Source: Pelagihabitans sp965238025 (GTDB taxonomy: Bacteria > Bacteroidota > Bacteroidia > Flavobacteriales > Flavobacteriaceae). From it: a DNA stretch of 64,000 nucleotides. This document shows positions 42,873 to 51,752 of the stretch, piece by piece (position 1 is the first letter of the stretch; each line of letters begins with the position of its first letter). The DNA is taken from assembly GCA_965238025.1 (NCBI GenBank), contig OZ250162.1:3100001-3164000 (forward strand), written 5' to 3'. Position numbers and translations under genes: made by a program. Below the pieces are notes generated by a model. It had not been told where the DNA came from and did not search any database. It worked only from the letters and a program-made list of their open reading frames with translations.

Positions 42873-45344
42873 ATGACAAACGCTATTGAATCTATTTTAC
42901 CCCTAGATCAAGTAGGAATGAACGACCTCGCCAAGGTGGGAGGTAAGAACGCCTCACTTGGAGAAATGCTTCAAAATTTGACCTCACAAAATATACGTGT
43001 ACCAAAGGGTTTTGCCGTAACGGTAGATGCCTTTGATGCTTTTATAGAAGAAAATGATTTAAAGGACAAGATAAATGATGCCATGAAAGGTTTGGACGTT
43101 GCGGACATTGTTCAGCTGAGAAAAACTGGCTCCCAAATTCGAAAACTGATTTCAAACGGCAAATTTCCGGTTTCGGTCGAAAAGGCCATTTTAAAGTCAT
43201 ATTATGAACTTTCGGAGGACTATGACCAAGAAGCTACGGATGTAGCCGTTCGTTCTTCGGCAACCGCCGAAGATCTTCCAGATGCCTCCTTTGCCGGACA
43301 GCAGTCTACCTATTTAAATATTCGTGGTGGCGAAATGTTACTTACGGCGATAAGAAGTTGTTTTGCTTCTTTATATACCGATAGGGCAATTTCATATCGC
43401 TCTTCAAGGGGATTTGATCATTTTGCGGTCAAATTATCGGTCTGTGTTCAAAAAATGGTACGTTCAGATTTAGGAATGTCCGGGGTGGCATTTTCATTGG
43501 ATACGGAAAGTGGTTTTAAGGACATTATCCTTATCAATGGTGCCTATGGTCTTGGCGAGCTGGTTGTGGGTGGTGAAATTTCACCCGACGAGTTTTTGGT
43601 TTTCAAACCTACATTAAAGAAAGGGTATCCTGCTATTATCGACAAAAAATTAGGAAAGAAAACCCACAAAATGGTCTACGGTAATAAACCCTTTGAGACC
43701 GTTAAAAGAGTACCAGTAGATAAAAAAAGACAAAAGCAGTTCTGTCTTAATGATGCTCAGATAATCGAATTGGCGGAATGGGTTCAAAAAATCGAGGAGT
43801 ATTATAGCAGCAAAAGGGGCGCATGGTGTCCCATGGATGTGGAATGGGCAATAGATGGCCTATCCAACGAACTTTACATTGTTCAGGCAAGACCTGAGAC
43901 CATTCACTCCCAAGTTCAAGGTGAAACCGTTAAAGAGTACGAAATCGAAGATTCCAATAAGCTGGCCGATAAACTAATTCTCGAAGGTGTTGCTGTAGGG
44001 GATAAAATTGGTAGTGGTAAAGTCAGAAGAATTCTTACCCTAGATGGCAGGGATGGTAGTTCTGATGAAACCGATTTTAAAGAAGGTGAGGTTTTAGTAA
44101 CCGAAATGACCGATCCTGATTGGGAACCCCTAATGAAAAAGGCTTCCGCCATTATTACAGAAAAGGGCGGACGGACGTGCCATGCTGCTATCGTAGCAAG
44201 GGAAATTGGGGTACCCGCATTAGTTGGTGCCGTTAACGCAACAAATATCTTGGAAGATGGTAGGGAGGTATCTGTTTCCTGTGCTGAAGGTAGTGTTGGA
44301 AAGGTGTACGACGGCGCTATTAAATATACATTGCACGAAACAGCTTTTGATGAATTTCCAAAAACCGAAACACCTATCATGATGAATGTAGGTTCGCCAG
44401 AACTCGCTTTCCAATATCGAAAAATACCCAATGCCGGAGTTGGTTTGGCCCGAGAGGAATTTATTATAAACAATTATATAAAGGTGCACCCGCTTGCGCT
44501 ATTGAAACATCGTGATTTAAAGGATAAGGAACTTACCGCTGCCATTTCTGAATTAATGCAAGGCTATAAAAGCGAAGAAGAATTCTTTATTAACAAATTG
44601 GCACAAGGCATCGCCAAAATTTCCTCGGCCTTTTATCCTAATCGTGTAATTACCAGGCTTTCTGATTTTAAATCAAACGAATACTTTAATTTATTAGGCG
44701 GTAAATATTTTGAGCCGCATGAAGAGAACCCGATGTTGGGCTGGCGTGGGGCTTCAAGATACTATTCCCAAACCTTTAAAGAAGCATTTGTTTTGGAATG
44801 TAAGGCGCTTAAAAAGGTTCGCGACGAGTACGGTCTTGAAAATACGACGATAATGGTTCCTTTTTGCCGTACACCTCAGGAGCTTGAAAAAGTTCTCGAA
44901 ATTATGGAGGAAAACGGACTTAAAAGGGGAGAGGGAGGACTTGAAGTATATCTTATGGCCGAACTGCCCTCCAATGTTTTACTGGCAGAGCAATTTGCTC
45001 CTATGATCGACGGGTTTTCAATAGGCTCCAACGATTTAACGCAACTGACCTTGGGTCTTGATAGGGATTCCAGTCTTGTAGCCCATCTATATGATGAGCG
45101 CAACGAGGCAGTTAAAGCAATGATCAGAAACCTTATCGTTACGGCAAAAAAACACAATACCAAAGTTGGTATTTGTGGCCAGGGGCCGTCTGATTTTCCC
45201 GATTTCTCTGCTTTTCTCGTGAAGGAGGGAATCGATACCATTTCGGTAACTCCGGATTCGGTTCTAAAAACCTTAAAAGTAATTAATGAGGTAGAAAAAA
45301 AGGATGCGGCTACTTTAAAAGTCAAATCCCTTATAGCAGATTAA
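42873..45344 (+). CDS. ppsA: Phosphoenolpyruvate synthase
   Basis: The 823-residue enzyme makes PEP from pyruvate and ATP (with AMP and phosphate as by-products), the entry to gluconeogenesis. An N-terminal ATP-binding domain starts with the segment GGKNASLGEML and contains VRSSATAEDLPDASFAGQQ. The phosphohistidine domain has GGRTCHAAIV with His437. The C-terminal PEP/pyruvate barrel has GICGQGPSD, with Cys as proton donor. The length slightly exceeds the usual 790-800. It is a single-gene unit with a LacI-type operator upstream and a terminator downstream. Confidence 0.95.
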   Translation: MTNAIESILPLDQVGMNDLAKVGGKNASLGEMLQNLTSQNIRVPKGFAVTVDAFDAFIEENDLKDKINDAMKGLDVADIVQLRKTGSQIRKLISNGKFPVSVEKAILKSYYELSEDYDQEATDVAVRSSATAEDLPDASFAGQQSTYLNIRGGEMLLTAIRSCFASLYTDRAISYRSSRGFDHFAVKLSVCVQKMVRSDLGMSGVAFSLDTESGFKDIILINGAYGLGELVVGGEISPDEFLVFKPTLKKGYPAIIDKKLGKKTHKMVYGNKPFETVKRVPVDKKRQKQFCLNDAQIIELAEWVQKIEEYYSSKRGAWCPMDVEWAIDGLSNELYIVQARPETIHSQVQGETVKEYEIEDSNKLADKLILEGVAVGDKIGSGKVRRILTLDGRDGSSDETDFKEGEVLVTEMTDPDWEPLMKKASAIITEKGGRTCHAAIVAREIGVPALVGAVNATNILEDGREVSVSCAEGSVGKVYDGAIKYTLHETAFDEFPKTETPIMMNVGSPELAFQYRKIPNAGVGLAREEFIINNYIKVHPLALLKHRDLKDKELTAAISELMQGYKSEEEFFINKLAQGIAKISSAFYPNRVITRLSDFKSNEYFNLLGGKYFEPHEENPMLGWRGASRYYSQTFKEAFVLECKALKKVRDEYGLENTTIMVPFCRTPQELEKVLEIMEENGLKRGEGGLEVYLMAELPSNVLLAEQFAPMIDGFSIGSNDLTQLTLGLDRDSSLVAHLYDERNEAVKAMIRNLIVTAKKHNTKVGICGQGPSDFPDFSAFLVKEGIDTISVTPDSVLKTLKVINEVEKKDAATLKVKSLIAD

Positions 45345-45373
45345 ATTCATAACAACTTTTAGCCAGTCATATA

Positions 45374-45408
45374 GCCTCCTTGGTTTATAACCAAAGAGGC
45401 TTTTGTAT
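45374..45408 (+). terminator. Intrinsic terminator after ppsA
   Basis: GCCTC (45374-45378) and TTGGTT (45380-45385) pair with AACCAA (45389-45394) and GAGGC (45396-45400), with one C-A mismatch between them. TTTTGTATTTT follows. It lies between convergent ppsA and leuB. Confidence 0.85.
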
Positions 45409-45409
45409 T

Positions 45410-46465
45410 TTATATATTTTGCGCCAGCCAATCGCCAACCTCACTTGTTTTATACGCGGTACCTCCTTCGGCAAGATCTTCGGTAACAATTCCTTCAGCG
45501 AGTGACTTATTCACAGCATCACGAATCGCTTTGGCCTCGGCCTTAAGCTTAAAATCTTCAAATAGCATAGCGGCGGAAAGCACGGTTGCCAGTGGGTTTG
45601 CGATATTTTTCCCTGCTGCTTGCGGGTAAGATCCATGTATAGGTTCGTACATAGACACATTACTACCGATGGATGAAGAGGGCATAAGCCCCATAGATCC
45701 AGAAATAACGGAAGCTTCGTCGGTTAGGATATCGCCAAAAAGGTTGGCGGTTATCATCACGTCATATGAACTTGGCCATTGTACCAAGCGCATGGCAACA
45801 GCATCTACAAATTCGTAGCTAACTTCAACCTCAGGGTATTCTTTTTCCAATGCCTGTACCGTTTCACGCCACAATCTTGAAGATTCCAATACGTTTGCTT
45901 TATCTACACAGCAGAGTTTTTTGGTACGGCCCATGGCCATTTCAAACCCTTTTCTTGCCAAACGTTCAATTTCATACCGCTCATAGGTCATGGTGTCAAA
46001 AGCTGTGTTTCTATCATCTTTTCGCCCACGTTCCCCAAAATATACACCGCCGGTCAGTTCTCGAAGAATAATCAAATCCGTTCCTTCTATTCGCTCCTTT
46101 TTCAACGGGGATTTGTCTATTAAAGAAGGAAATGTAAATGTGGGCCGTACGTTGGCAAATAAACCCAGTTTTTGGCGCATTTTTAGTAATCCCTGTTCCG
46201 GACGAACCTTTGCCGAGGGGTCATTGTCGAAACGAGGGTGACCAATGGCACCGAATAGAACGGCATCTGCATTGGCACATATTTCGTGTGTTGTATCTGG
46301 GTATGGCTCCCCAACGGCATCAATAGCCGCAGCTCCTGTTAAGGCTGGTTGCCAATTTATTACATGGTTGAACTTCTCTGCAATGGCATTACAAACCTTT
46401 ACAGCTTGGTCTATTACTTCTGGTCCAATACCATCTCCGGCTAATAGGGCAATGTTTAGTTTCAT
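45410..46465 (-). CDS. leuB: 3-isopropylmalate dehydrogenase
   Basis: The 351-residue enzyme oxidises and decarboxylates 3-isopropylmalate to 2-ketoisocaproate in leucine synthesis. Typical segments are LLAGDGIGPEV at the start, LRELTGGVYFGERG, the substrate-binding CCVDKANVLESSRLWRE, and the NAD-site segment EPIHGSYPQAAGKNIANP near residue 275. The length matches the family. It is the last gene of leuC-leuD-leuA-leuB. A CTTC-loop hairpin lies 17 nt before its ATG. Confidence 0.96.
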   Translation of the reverse strand: MKLNIALLAGDGIGPEVIDQAVKVCNAIAEKFNHVINWQPALTGAAAIDAVGEPYPDTTHEICANADAVLFGAIGHPRFDNDPSAKVRPEQGLLKMRQKLGLFANVRPTFTFPSLIDKSPLKKERIEGTDLIILRELTGGVYFGERGRKDDRNTAFDTMTYERYEIERLARKGFEMAMGRTKKLCCVDKANVLESSRLWRETVQALEKEYPEVEVSYEFVDAVAMRLVQWPSSYDVMITANLFGDILTDEASVISGSMGLMPSSSIGSNVSMYEPIHGSYPQAAGKNIANPLATVLSAAMLFEDFKLKAEAKAIRDAVNKSLAEGIVTEDLAEGGTAYKTSEVGDWLAQNI

Positions 46466-46482
46466 TAATAATGTTTTAACTT

Positions 46483-46504
46483 CATTCCTGTGAAGACAGG
46501 AATC
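46483..46504 (-). repeat. CTTC-loop hairpin 17 nt before leuB
   Basis: Read on the minus strand, ATTCCTGT pairs perfectly with ACAGGAAT (eight bp) around a CTTC loop. Compared with the ilvC copy, both arms changed together, so base pairing is kept. Confidence 0.8.
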
Positions 46505-46595
46505 TTTTTAAGTTGGTTTTAAGTTTCAATTTTCTAGTATCATGGTCATTCAACTACCAGCGCGAAGATTCATCCCGGCCGGCACTCAGAATGCA

Positions 46596-48110
46596 TTATA
46601 TTATATTCAGCATTTTTTCAGTGGCTTTAATGGCACTAACGGTTTGATCGGAATCCAAACCTCTTGAGGTAAATTCTTTTCCATCTATTTGCCAAGTAAT
46701 GAGTGTTTCACATAATGCATCTGAATTACTTCCGGGAGGAATACGTACAGCGTAATCCACCAATTTGGGTAATTCTAACTTTAACGATTTGTAAATTTTT
46801 CGCAACGCGTTTACAAAAGCATCGTATTGTCCGTCTCCAGAAGCATTTTCTTCATATGATTTTCCATTGATTTCCAAAGAAAGAGTAGTAGACGGCTTTA
46901 ATCCTTTAGAATGGGTCAACACATACGATTTTACAAATACCTTTTGTTGAAAATCCGTATCAAGAACATCTGAAATAATATAGGGCAAATCTTCCTTGGT
47001 TACGCGCTCTTTTTTATCACCTAGCTCAATTATTCGACCAGTTACTTTTTTAAGTTCTTCATCGTTTAAAGTGATACCCAGCTCCTGCAAGTTTTTTTGA
47101 ATATTCGCCTTACCTGACATTTTACCTAGCGCGTATTTACGTTTTCTACCAAAACGCTCGGGCATTAAATCGCTAAAGTAAAGGTTATTTTTATTATCTC
47201 CATCTGCATGAATTCCAGCAGTTTGCGTAAAAACACTATCTCCAACAATAGGTTTGTTCGAAGGAATGGTAATACCCGTAAATGCTGAAACCATTTTGCT
47301 GACCTTAAAGAGTGATTTTTCGTTAACGGCGATGTGTACTTCTGGTAAAAAATCATTGATTACCGCAATTGCGCTCGCCATTGGAGCATTCCCAGCACGT
47401 TCTCCCATGCCATTTACGGTTAGGTGTAGGCCATGGCAACCTGCTTTTACGGCCTCCATTATGTTGGCTACGCCCAGATCATAATCATTGTGACCATGAA
47501 AATCAAAATGGATGTTTGGATAACGCTTTACTATTTCGGAGATAAAATCAAAGGTTTCAGCATACGTTATAACCCCCAAGGTATCGGGAAGTAATACACG
47601 TTTTATAGGCTGGGTTGCCAGGAAATCTAAAAATTCAAAAACATATTCTTTGGAGTTTCGCATACCATTACTCCAATCTTCCAGGTATACATTGGTTGCA
47701 ACGCGCTGCTTCTTGGCTTGCTCAAGCACTTTTTTGATGCCATTGAAATGTTGACGAGGTGTTTTTTTTAGTTGGTGCGTTAAATGGTTCAAGGAACCTT
47801 TGGTCAACAAATTTTGGACTTTCGCGCCTGCCTTTTTCATCCATTCCAAAGAAAGACCCCCGTCCACAAAGGTCAACACTTCAACACGATCCAAGTATTT
47901 TTGAGACTTGGCCCAGGCCGTGATTTGCTTTACAGCTTCTAACTCCCCAGCGGATACTCGAGCAGAAGCGACCTCAATTCGGTCCACATTTAATTCATCA
48001 AGCAAAAGCTTGGCTAAAGTGAGTTTTTCGGAAGCAGAAAAAGATACACCAGAGGTTTGTTCGCCGTCGCGAAGGGTGGTATCCATGATTTCCAAGTGTC
48101 TTTTTTTCAT
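46596..48110 (-). CDS. leuA: 2-isopropylmalate synthase or citramalate synthase (LeuA/CimA family)
   Basis: The 504-residue enzyme belongs to the HMGL-like acyltransferases: MDTTLRDGEQTSGVSFS at the N-terminus, the metal-binding FHGHNDYDLG and the following NGMGERAGNAPMA. The C-terminal region (about 385-500) is a LeuA-type regulatory domain. It condenses acetyl-CoA with 2-ketoisovalerate (leucine) or pyruvate (citramalate for isoleucine). Its genomic place between leuD and leuB favours LeuA, but several motif residues suit the CimA-like clade as well. The N-terminus starts directly at the catalytic motif, with no extension. Confidence 0.85.
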   Translation of the reverse strand: MKKRHLEIMDTTLRDGEQTSGVSFSASEKLTLAKLLLDELNVDRIEVASARVSAGELEAVKQITAWAKSQKYLDRVEVLTFVDGGLSLEWMKKAGAKVQNLLTKGSLNHLTHQLKKTPRQHFNGIKKVLEQAKKQRVATNVYLEDWSNGMRNSKEYVFEFLDFLATQPIKRVLLPDTLGVITYAETFDFISEIVKRYPNIHFDFHGHNDYDLGVANIMEAVKAGCHGLHLTVNGMGERAGNAPMASAIAVINDFLPEVHIAVNEKSLFKVSKMVSAFTGITIPSNKPIVGDSVFTQTAGIHADGDNKNNLYFSDLMPERFGRKRKYALGKMSGKANIQKNLQELGITLNDEELKKVTGRIIELGDKKERVTKEDLPYIISDVLDTDFQQKVFVKSYVLTHSKGLKPSTTLSLEINGKSYEENASGDGQYDAFVNALRKIYKSLKLELPKLVDYAVRIPPGSNSDALCETLITWQIDGKEFTSRGLDSDQTVSAIKATEKMLNII

Positions 48111-48127
48111 TTCATGCTGAACTTTTA

Positions 48128-48146
48128 TACTGAATCTATTTCAGTA
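48128..48146 (-). repeat. Hairpin 17 nt before leuA
   Basis: TACTGAA and TTCAGTA form a perfect seven-bp stem with a five-base loop. It is unrelated in sequence to the CTTC-loop family but sits at the same distance from the start codon. Confidence 0.65.
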
Positions 48147-48172
48147 CGTCTCAGTGTCTGGTTAGGTTTTAG

Positions 48173-48266
48173 TTGTCATATCGGACGGAGTCGAGATACC
48201 TGAGCAATTTCCGTTGTAGCCCTTCGACCCTGCCTGCCGGCAGGCAAGGTGCGCTCAAGGTGACAA
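48173..48266. repeat. REP-like element with a 16-bp GC palindrome between leuD and leuA
   Basis: Outer arms TTGTCA (48173-48178) and TGACAA (48261-48266) enclose GTCGAG- and TTCGAC-type sequences and the perfect palindrome TGCCTGCCGGCAGGCA (48231-48246). The GC content contrasts sharply with the surrounding DNA. It sits within the leu operon, between two genes. Confidence 0.75.
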
Positions 48267-48271
48267 TGATT

Positions 48272-48868
48272 TTAAAAAGGCCTTGTCTTGGCGAACTCCT
48301 GAATATTTTCCTTGATGTTCAACAAGTAATCGATATCATCAAAACCATTTGTCATATTTCCTTTCTTATACGGGTTGATTTCAAAGATTTCACTTTCACC
48401 GGTAGCGAGTAGGGTAACCTTTTGTTCCGGAAGATTTACTTCAATTTCGGTATTTGAATCTGCCTCGATTGCAGAAAATACTTTTTCAAGGAATTCAGGA
48501 CTCACTTGAACTGGTAACACCCCTATGTTCAGGCAATTACCTCTAAATATATCAGCAAAAAAGCTAGAGATTACACAACGGAATCCATAGTCATAAACCG
48601 CCCAAGCCGCATGCTCACGCGAGGAACCGGAGCCAAAGTTCTTCCCCCCAACTAATATCTTGCCGCCGTATTTTGAATTGTTCAAGACAAAATCCTCCTT
48701 TGGTGAATTATCTTGATGATATCGCCAATCACGAAATAGATTATCACCAAAACCTTTACGCTCCGTCGCTTTTAAAAAACGTGCTGGGATTATTTGGTCC
48801 GTATCCACATTCTCTATTGGAAGTGGTACAGCCGATGTTTTAAGTACTGTGAATTTATCGTATGCCAT
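48272..48868 (-). CDS. leuD: 3-isopropylmalate dehydratase small subunit
   Basis: The 198-residue protein has the LeuD signature: NVDTDQIIPARFLK near residue 20 and GKNFGSGSSREHAAWAVYDYG (about 75-95), which shapes the active site. With LeuC it isomerises 2- to 3-isopropylmalate through an iron-sulfur enzyme. It is the second gene of the leu operon, 124 bases after leuC. A CTTC-loop hairpin lies 19 nt before its ATG. The length matches the family. Confidence 0.96.
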   Translation of the reverse strand: MAYDKFTVLKTSAVPLPIENVDTDQIIPARFLKATERKGFGDNLFRDWRYHQDNSPKEDFVLNNSKYGGKILVGGKNFGSGSSREHAAWAVYDYGFRCVISSFFADIFRGNCLNIGVLPVQVSPEFLEKVFSAIEADSNTEIEVNLPEQKVTLLATGESEIFEINPYKKGNMTNGFDDIDYLLNIKENIQEFAKTRPF

Positions 48869-48887
48869 AAGTAATATCTTTTAATGT

Positions 48888-48909
48888 CATTCTCTCGAAG
48901 GAGGGAATC
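48888..48909 (-). repeat. CTTC-loop hairpin 19 nt before leuD
   Basis: On the minus strand the arms GATTCCCTC and GAGAGAATG surround CTTC. Seven of eight central pairs form, with one C-A mismatch. It is a member of the same family as the copies at 16765, 30751 and 46483. Confidence 0.7.
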
Positions 48910-48992
48910 TTTTCAATATATTTTCTTTGTAGAGTTATTTAACACTAAGTCCTTCGACTGTCCTTTTTGTGGGTGACATTGTTGGTTAGCCA

Positions 48993-50408
48993 TCAAGCCG
49001 TTTCCATTACCATTAATTCCCTAGGGTCGGTTACTTTGCCGGTAACCGCAGCTGCCGCCGCAACTAAGGGGCTCGCTAATAGTGTTCTCGAGCCAGGTCC
49101 TTGCCTTCCCTCAAAATTTCGGTTGGATGTACTCACTGCCAGCTTTCCTGGTGGCACTTTATCATCGTTCATTGCCAAGCAAGCCGAACAGCCCGGTTCG
49201 CGCAGTTCGAAACCTGCCTCGGTCAGGATATCCAAGATACCCTCTTCCTTTATAGCATCTTCTACTTTGTGACTTCCCGGCACTAACCAAGCTGTAACAT
49301 TATCCGCTTTTTTTCGTCCTTTTATGATGGATGCAAAAGCCCTAAAATCCTCGATTCTTCCATTGGTACAACTTCCCAAAAACACAAAATCGATAGACTT
49401 TCCGATCATGGAATCGCCTTCGTCAAACTTCATATATTCCAAAGATTTCTTAAATGTTGCCTCCCCTCCTTGAACCGCATCGGCTTGAGGAATGTCCTTT
49501 GAAATTCCCATTCCCATTCCTGGGTTGGTACCATAAGTAATCATGGGTTCAATTTGGGCACCATCAAAGGTTAATTCTTTGTCAAAAGTGGCCCCCTCAT
49601 CGGTATATAGGGTTTGCCAGTAATCCATTGCAGTGTCCCAAGCAGTTCCTTTGGGAGTAAACTCACGTCCTTTTATATAGTGAAAGGTCTTATCGTCCGG
49701 AGCAATCATACCACCTCTAGCTCCCATTTCAATACTAAGGTTACAGACGGTCATACGTCCTTCCATAGTCATATTTTTAAAGACATCACCTGCATACTCC
49801 ACGAAGTAACCCGTAGCACCCGAGGTAGTTAATTTCGATATAATAAAAAGCGCAACATCCTTTGAGGTAACCCCGTATTGCAGTTCACCCGTAATAGTAA
49901 TGCGCATGCTTTTCGGTTTAGGTTGCATGATACATTGTGTTGCCAAAACCATTTCAACTTCAGAGGTCCCAATTCCAAAGGCAATTGCTCCGAAAGCACC
50001 ATGTGTAGAGGTGTGTGAATCTCCACAAACAATTGTTGCACCGGGTTGAGTAATGCCATATTCAGGGCCGACAACATGTACAATCCCATTTTTTTTATGC
50101 CCCAAGCCCCAATAAGAAATACCATGTTCATTGGAATTCTCTTCAAGCATTTTCAATTGATTGGCCGAAAGTGGGTCCGTGACCGGTAAATGCTGATTAA
50201 TTGTAGGGGTATTATGATCTGCGGTTGCAAAGGTTTTTTCGGGGTGCATGACCCCAATATTCCTATTTTTTAAACCAAGAAACGCTACCGGGCTAGTTAC
50301 CTCGTGTACCATATGACGGTCTATGAACAGTACATCTGGGCCATTTTCAATGTGGTGAACTACATGGGAATCCCATACTTTGTCAAATAGTGTCTTTTTT
50401 ACGCTCAT
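48993..50408 (-). CDS. leuC: 3-isopropylmalate dehydratase large subunit
   Basis: The 471-residue enzyme subunit carries the aconitase-type [4Fe-4S] cluster. Cluster cysteines lie in VFLGSCTNGRIEDF and in PGCSACLAMNDD, and the usual CGDSHTSTHGAFGA and STSNRNFEGRQG segments are present. It pairs with LeuD. It heads the leu operon, which starts behind a short Leu-rich leader frame. The family length is matched and no defects are seen. Confidence 0.97.
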   Translation of the reverse strand: MSVKKTLFDKVWDSHVVHHIENGPDVLFIDRHMVHEVTSPVAFLGLKNRNIGVMHPEKTFATADHNTPTINQHLPVTDPLSANQLKMLEENSNEHGISYWGLGHKKNGIVHVVGPEYGITQPGATIVCGDSHTSTHGAFGAIAFGIGTSEVEMVLATQCIMQPKPKSMRITITGELQYGVTSKDVALFIISKLTTSGATGYFVEYAGDVFKNMTMEGRMTVCNLSIEMGARGGMIAPDDKTFHYIKGREFTPKGTAWDTAMDYWQTLYTDEGATFDKELTFDGAQIEPMITYGTNPGMGMGISKDIPQADAVQGGEATFKKSLEYMKFDEGDSMIGKSIDFVFLGSCTNGRIEDFRAFASIIKGRKKADNVTAWLVPGSHKVEDAIKEEGILDILTEAGFELREPGCSACLAMNDDKVPPGKLAVSTSNRNFEGRQGPGSRTLLASPLVAAAAAVTGKVTDPRELMVMETA

Positions 50409-50535
50409 TGTCTTTGAATTCTAAGCTAACAAAACTAAGGAATGAGGGGAATCTTAAGAAATAGTCATAATTGAAAATTACGATGTTCAACCATCGCTCA
50501 ATAGCGCTGTAAGTTTAACATCCGGAGGTACTAGT

Positions 50536-50565
50536 TTAACACAATAGTAACTTTTTTGAGCACAT
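50536..50565 (-). CDS. Putative leu operon leader peptide (9 residues)
   Basis: This minus-strand frame encodes MCSKKLLLC and ends 127 bases before leuC. It has three consecutive Leu codons of different types (TTA, CTA, TTG). Further along the transcript, GATGTTAAAC can pair with GTTGAACATC (one mismatch), or CGATG with CATCG, followed by a short T-run. These would be competing structures. The pattern suggests a leucine attenuator, but the terminator is weak and the peptide is very short. Confidence 0.5.
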   Translation of the reverse strand: MCSKKLLLC

Positions 50566-50624
50566 ACTGTTCCTATCTTGAAAACCGAACAACTTAATTA
50601 TTCAATCAATTTAAATCAACGAAA

Positions 50625-51737
50625 ATGAAACATGTTTACACGAAGGCTTTAGTTGCGATGTCATTGGCGCTATTGTTCTTTTCAACACAGGCAATGGCCC
50701 AACAGTTAGATCTACCAAATGGTAGTCAAAAAGCAAAGGTATCGCAGCGTATTGGAATTACCGATGTTACGATCGTCTACTCGCGACCTAGCGTTAATGA
50801 CCGCGAAATATGGGGGAAATTGGTTCCCTATGGAATGAATAACCTTGGTTTCGGAACCGCAAAAGAATCCCCTTGGCGTGCTGGGGCCAATGAAAATACT
50901 ATTATCAAGTTTACAGATGATGTAAAAGTTGAAGGACAAGCATTGCCTGCGGGAAAATATGGCCTCCATATGGTGATACATGAAGATGATAAGGCGACCA
51001 TTATTTTTTCGAAAAACCATGGGGCATGGGGAAGTTATTTTTACGACCCGTCGGAAGATGCGCTCAAAGTAGATGTGACAACAAAAGAAACGGCACATAC
51101 GGAACAGCTTACTTTCGAATTTATCGACGTAGATGCCAGTTCGGCAGTAGTGGCTTTAGATTGGGAGAAAAAACAAATACCATTTAAGGTAGAAGTGGAT
51201 GTGGCGGATGTAGTTTTAGCCGATATTCGGAAAAAACTTCAAGGCTCTCCCGGGTTCAACAGACAGAATTGGGAGCAGGCGGCCAATTTTGCCTTAAATA
51301 ATGATGGCGACCTTGATGAGGCATTAGGTTGGGTAAATGGCGCAATCGAAGGGCAATTTTTTAGCCAGAAAAACTTCAATAACCTTGGTATTAAGTCCAG
51401 AATTTTGGCCAAACAGGGAAAAACGGGAGAGGCGGAAGCCGTTATGAACGAAGCACTTCCTTTAGCGACCGTATTTCAGATACATGGCTATGGAAGACAA
51501 TTAATTGGTCAGGGACAAAAAGAAAAAGCCTTGGAAATTTTCCAAACGAATGCGAAGATGAATAAAGGTGCATGGCCAGTTGATTTTGGTTTAGCAAGAG
51601 GATATTCTGCACTAGGTAATTATAAAACTGCTTTAAAACATTTAAAAATTGCCGAAGGTAGGGCTCCTGACAAGCTAAACAAGGATGCTATAGCTGGTTT
51701 TCTGGTGAAATTGCAAAATGGCGAAGACATCAATTAA
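50625..51737 (+). CDS. Exported DUF2911 protein with TPR-like C-terminus
   Basis: The 370-residue protein has a signal peptide ending in QAMAQ. A DUF2911 domain covers about residues 27-190 (VTIVYSRPSVNDREIWGKLVPYG, WRAGANENTIIKF, LPAGKYGLHMV). The C-terminal part (about 230-365) contains TPR-like helices. DUF2911 proteins are common and abundant in Bacteroidota envelopes; their biochemical role is unknown. It is transcribed divergently from leuC and ends at an intrinsic terminator, so it forms a single-gene unit. Confidence 0.88.
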   Translation: MKHVYTKALVAMSLALLFFSTQAMAQQLDLPNGSQKAKVSQRIGITDVTIVYSRPSVNDREIWGKLVPYGMNNLGFGTAKESPWRAGANENTIIKFTDDVKVEGQALPAGKYGLHMVIHEDDKATIIFSKNHGAWGSYFYDPSEDALKVDVTTKETAHTEQLTFEFIDVDASSAVVALDWEKKQIPFKVEVDVADVVLADIRKKLQGSPGFNRQNWEQAANFALNNDGDLDEALGWVNGAIEGQFFSQKNFNNLGIKSRILAKQGKTGEAEAVMNEALPLATVFQIHGYGRQLIGQGQKEKALEIFQTNAKMNKGAWPVDFGLARGYSALGNYKTALKHLKIAEGRAPDKLNKDAIAGFLVKLQNGEDIN

Positions 51738-51752
51738 ACTACAATGCGCTAT

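Noticed and set aside
43916..44473. 185-residue minus-strand open frame inside ppsA
   Set aside because: It lies fully antisense to a clear enzyme domain; its Ser/Ile/Pro-rich translation has no domain-like pattern.
48173..48266. Considered a transcription terminator inside the leu operon
   Set aside because: There is no T-run on the minus strand after the stem and the operon continues with leuA and leuB, so a repeat element is the better explanation.
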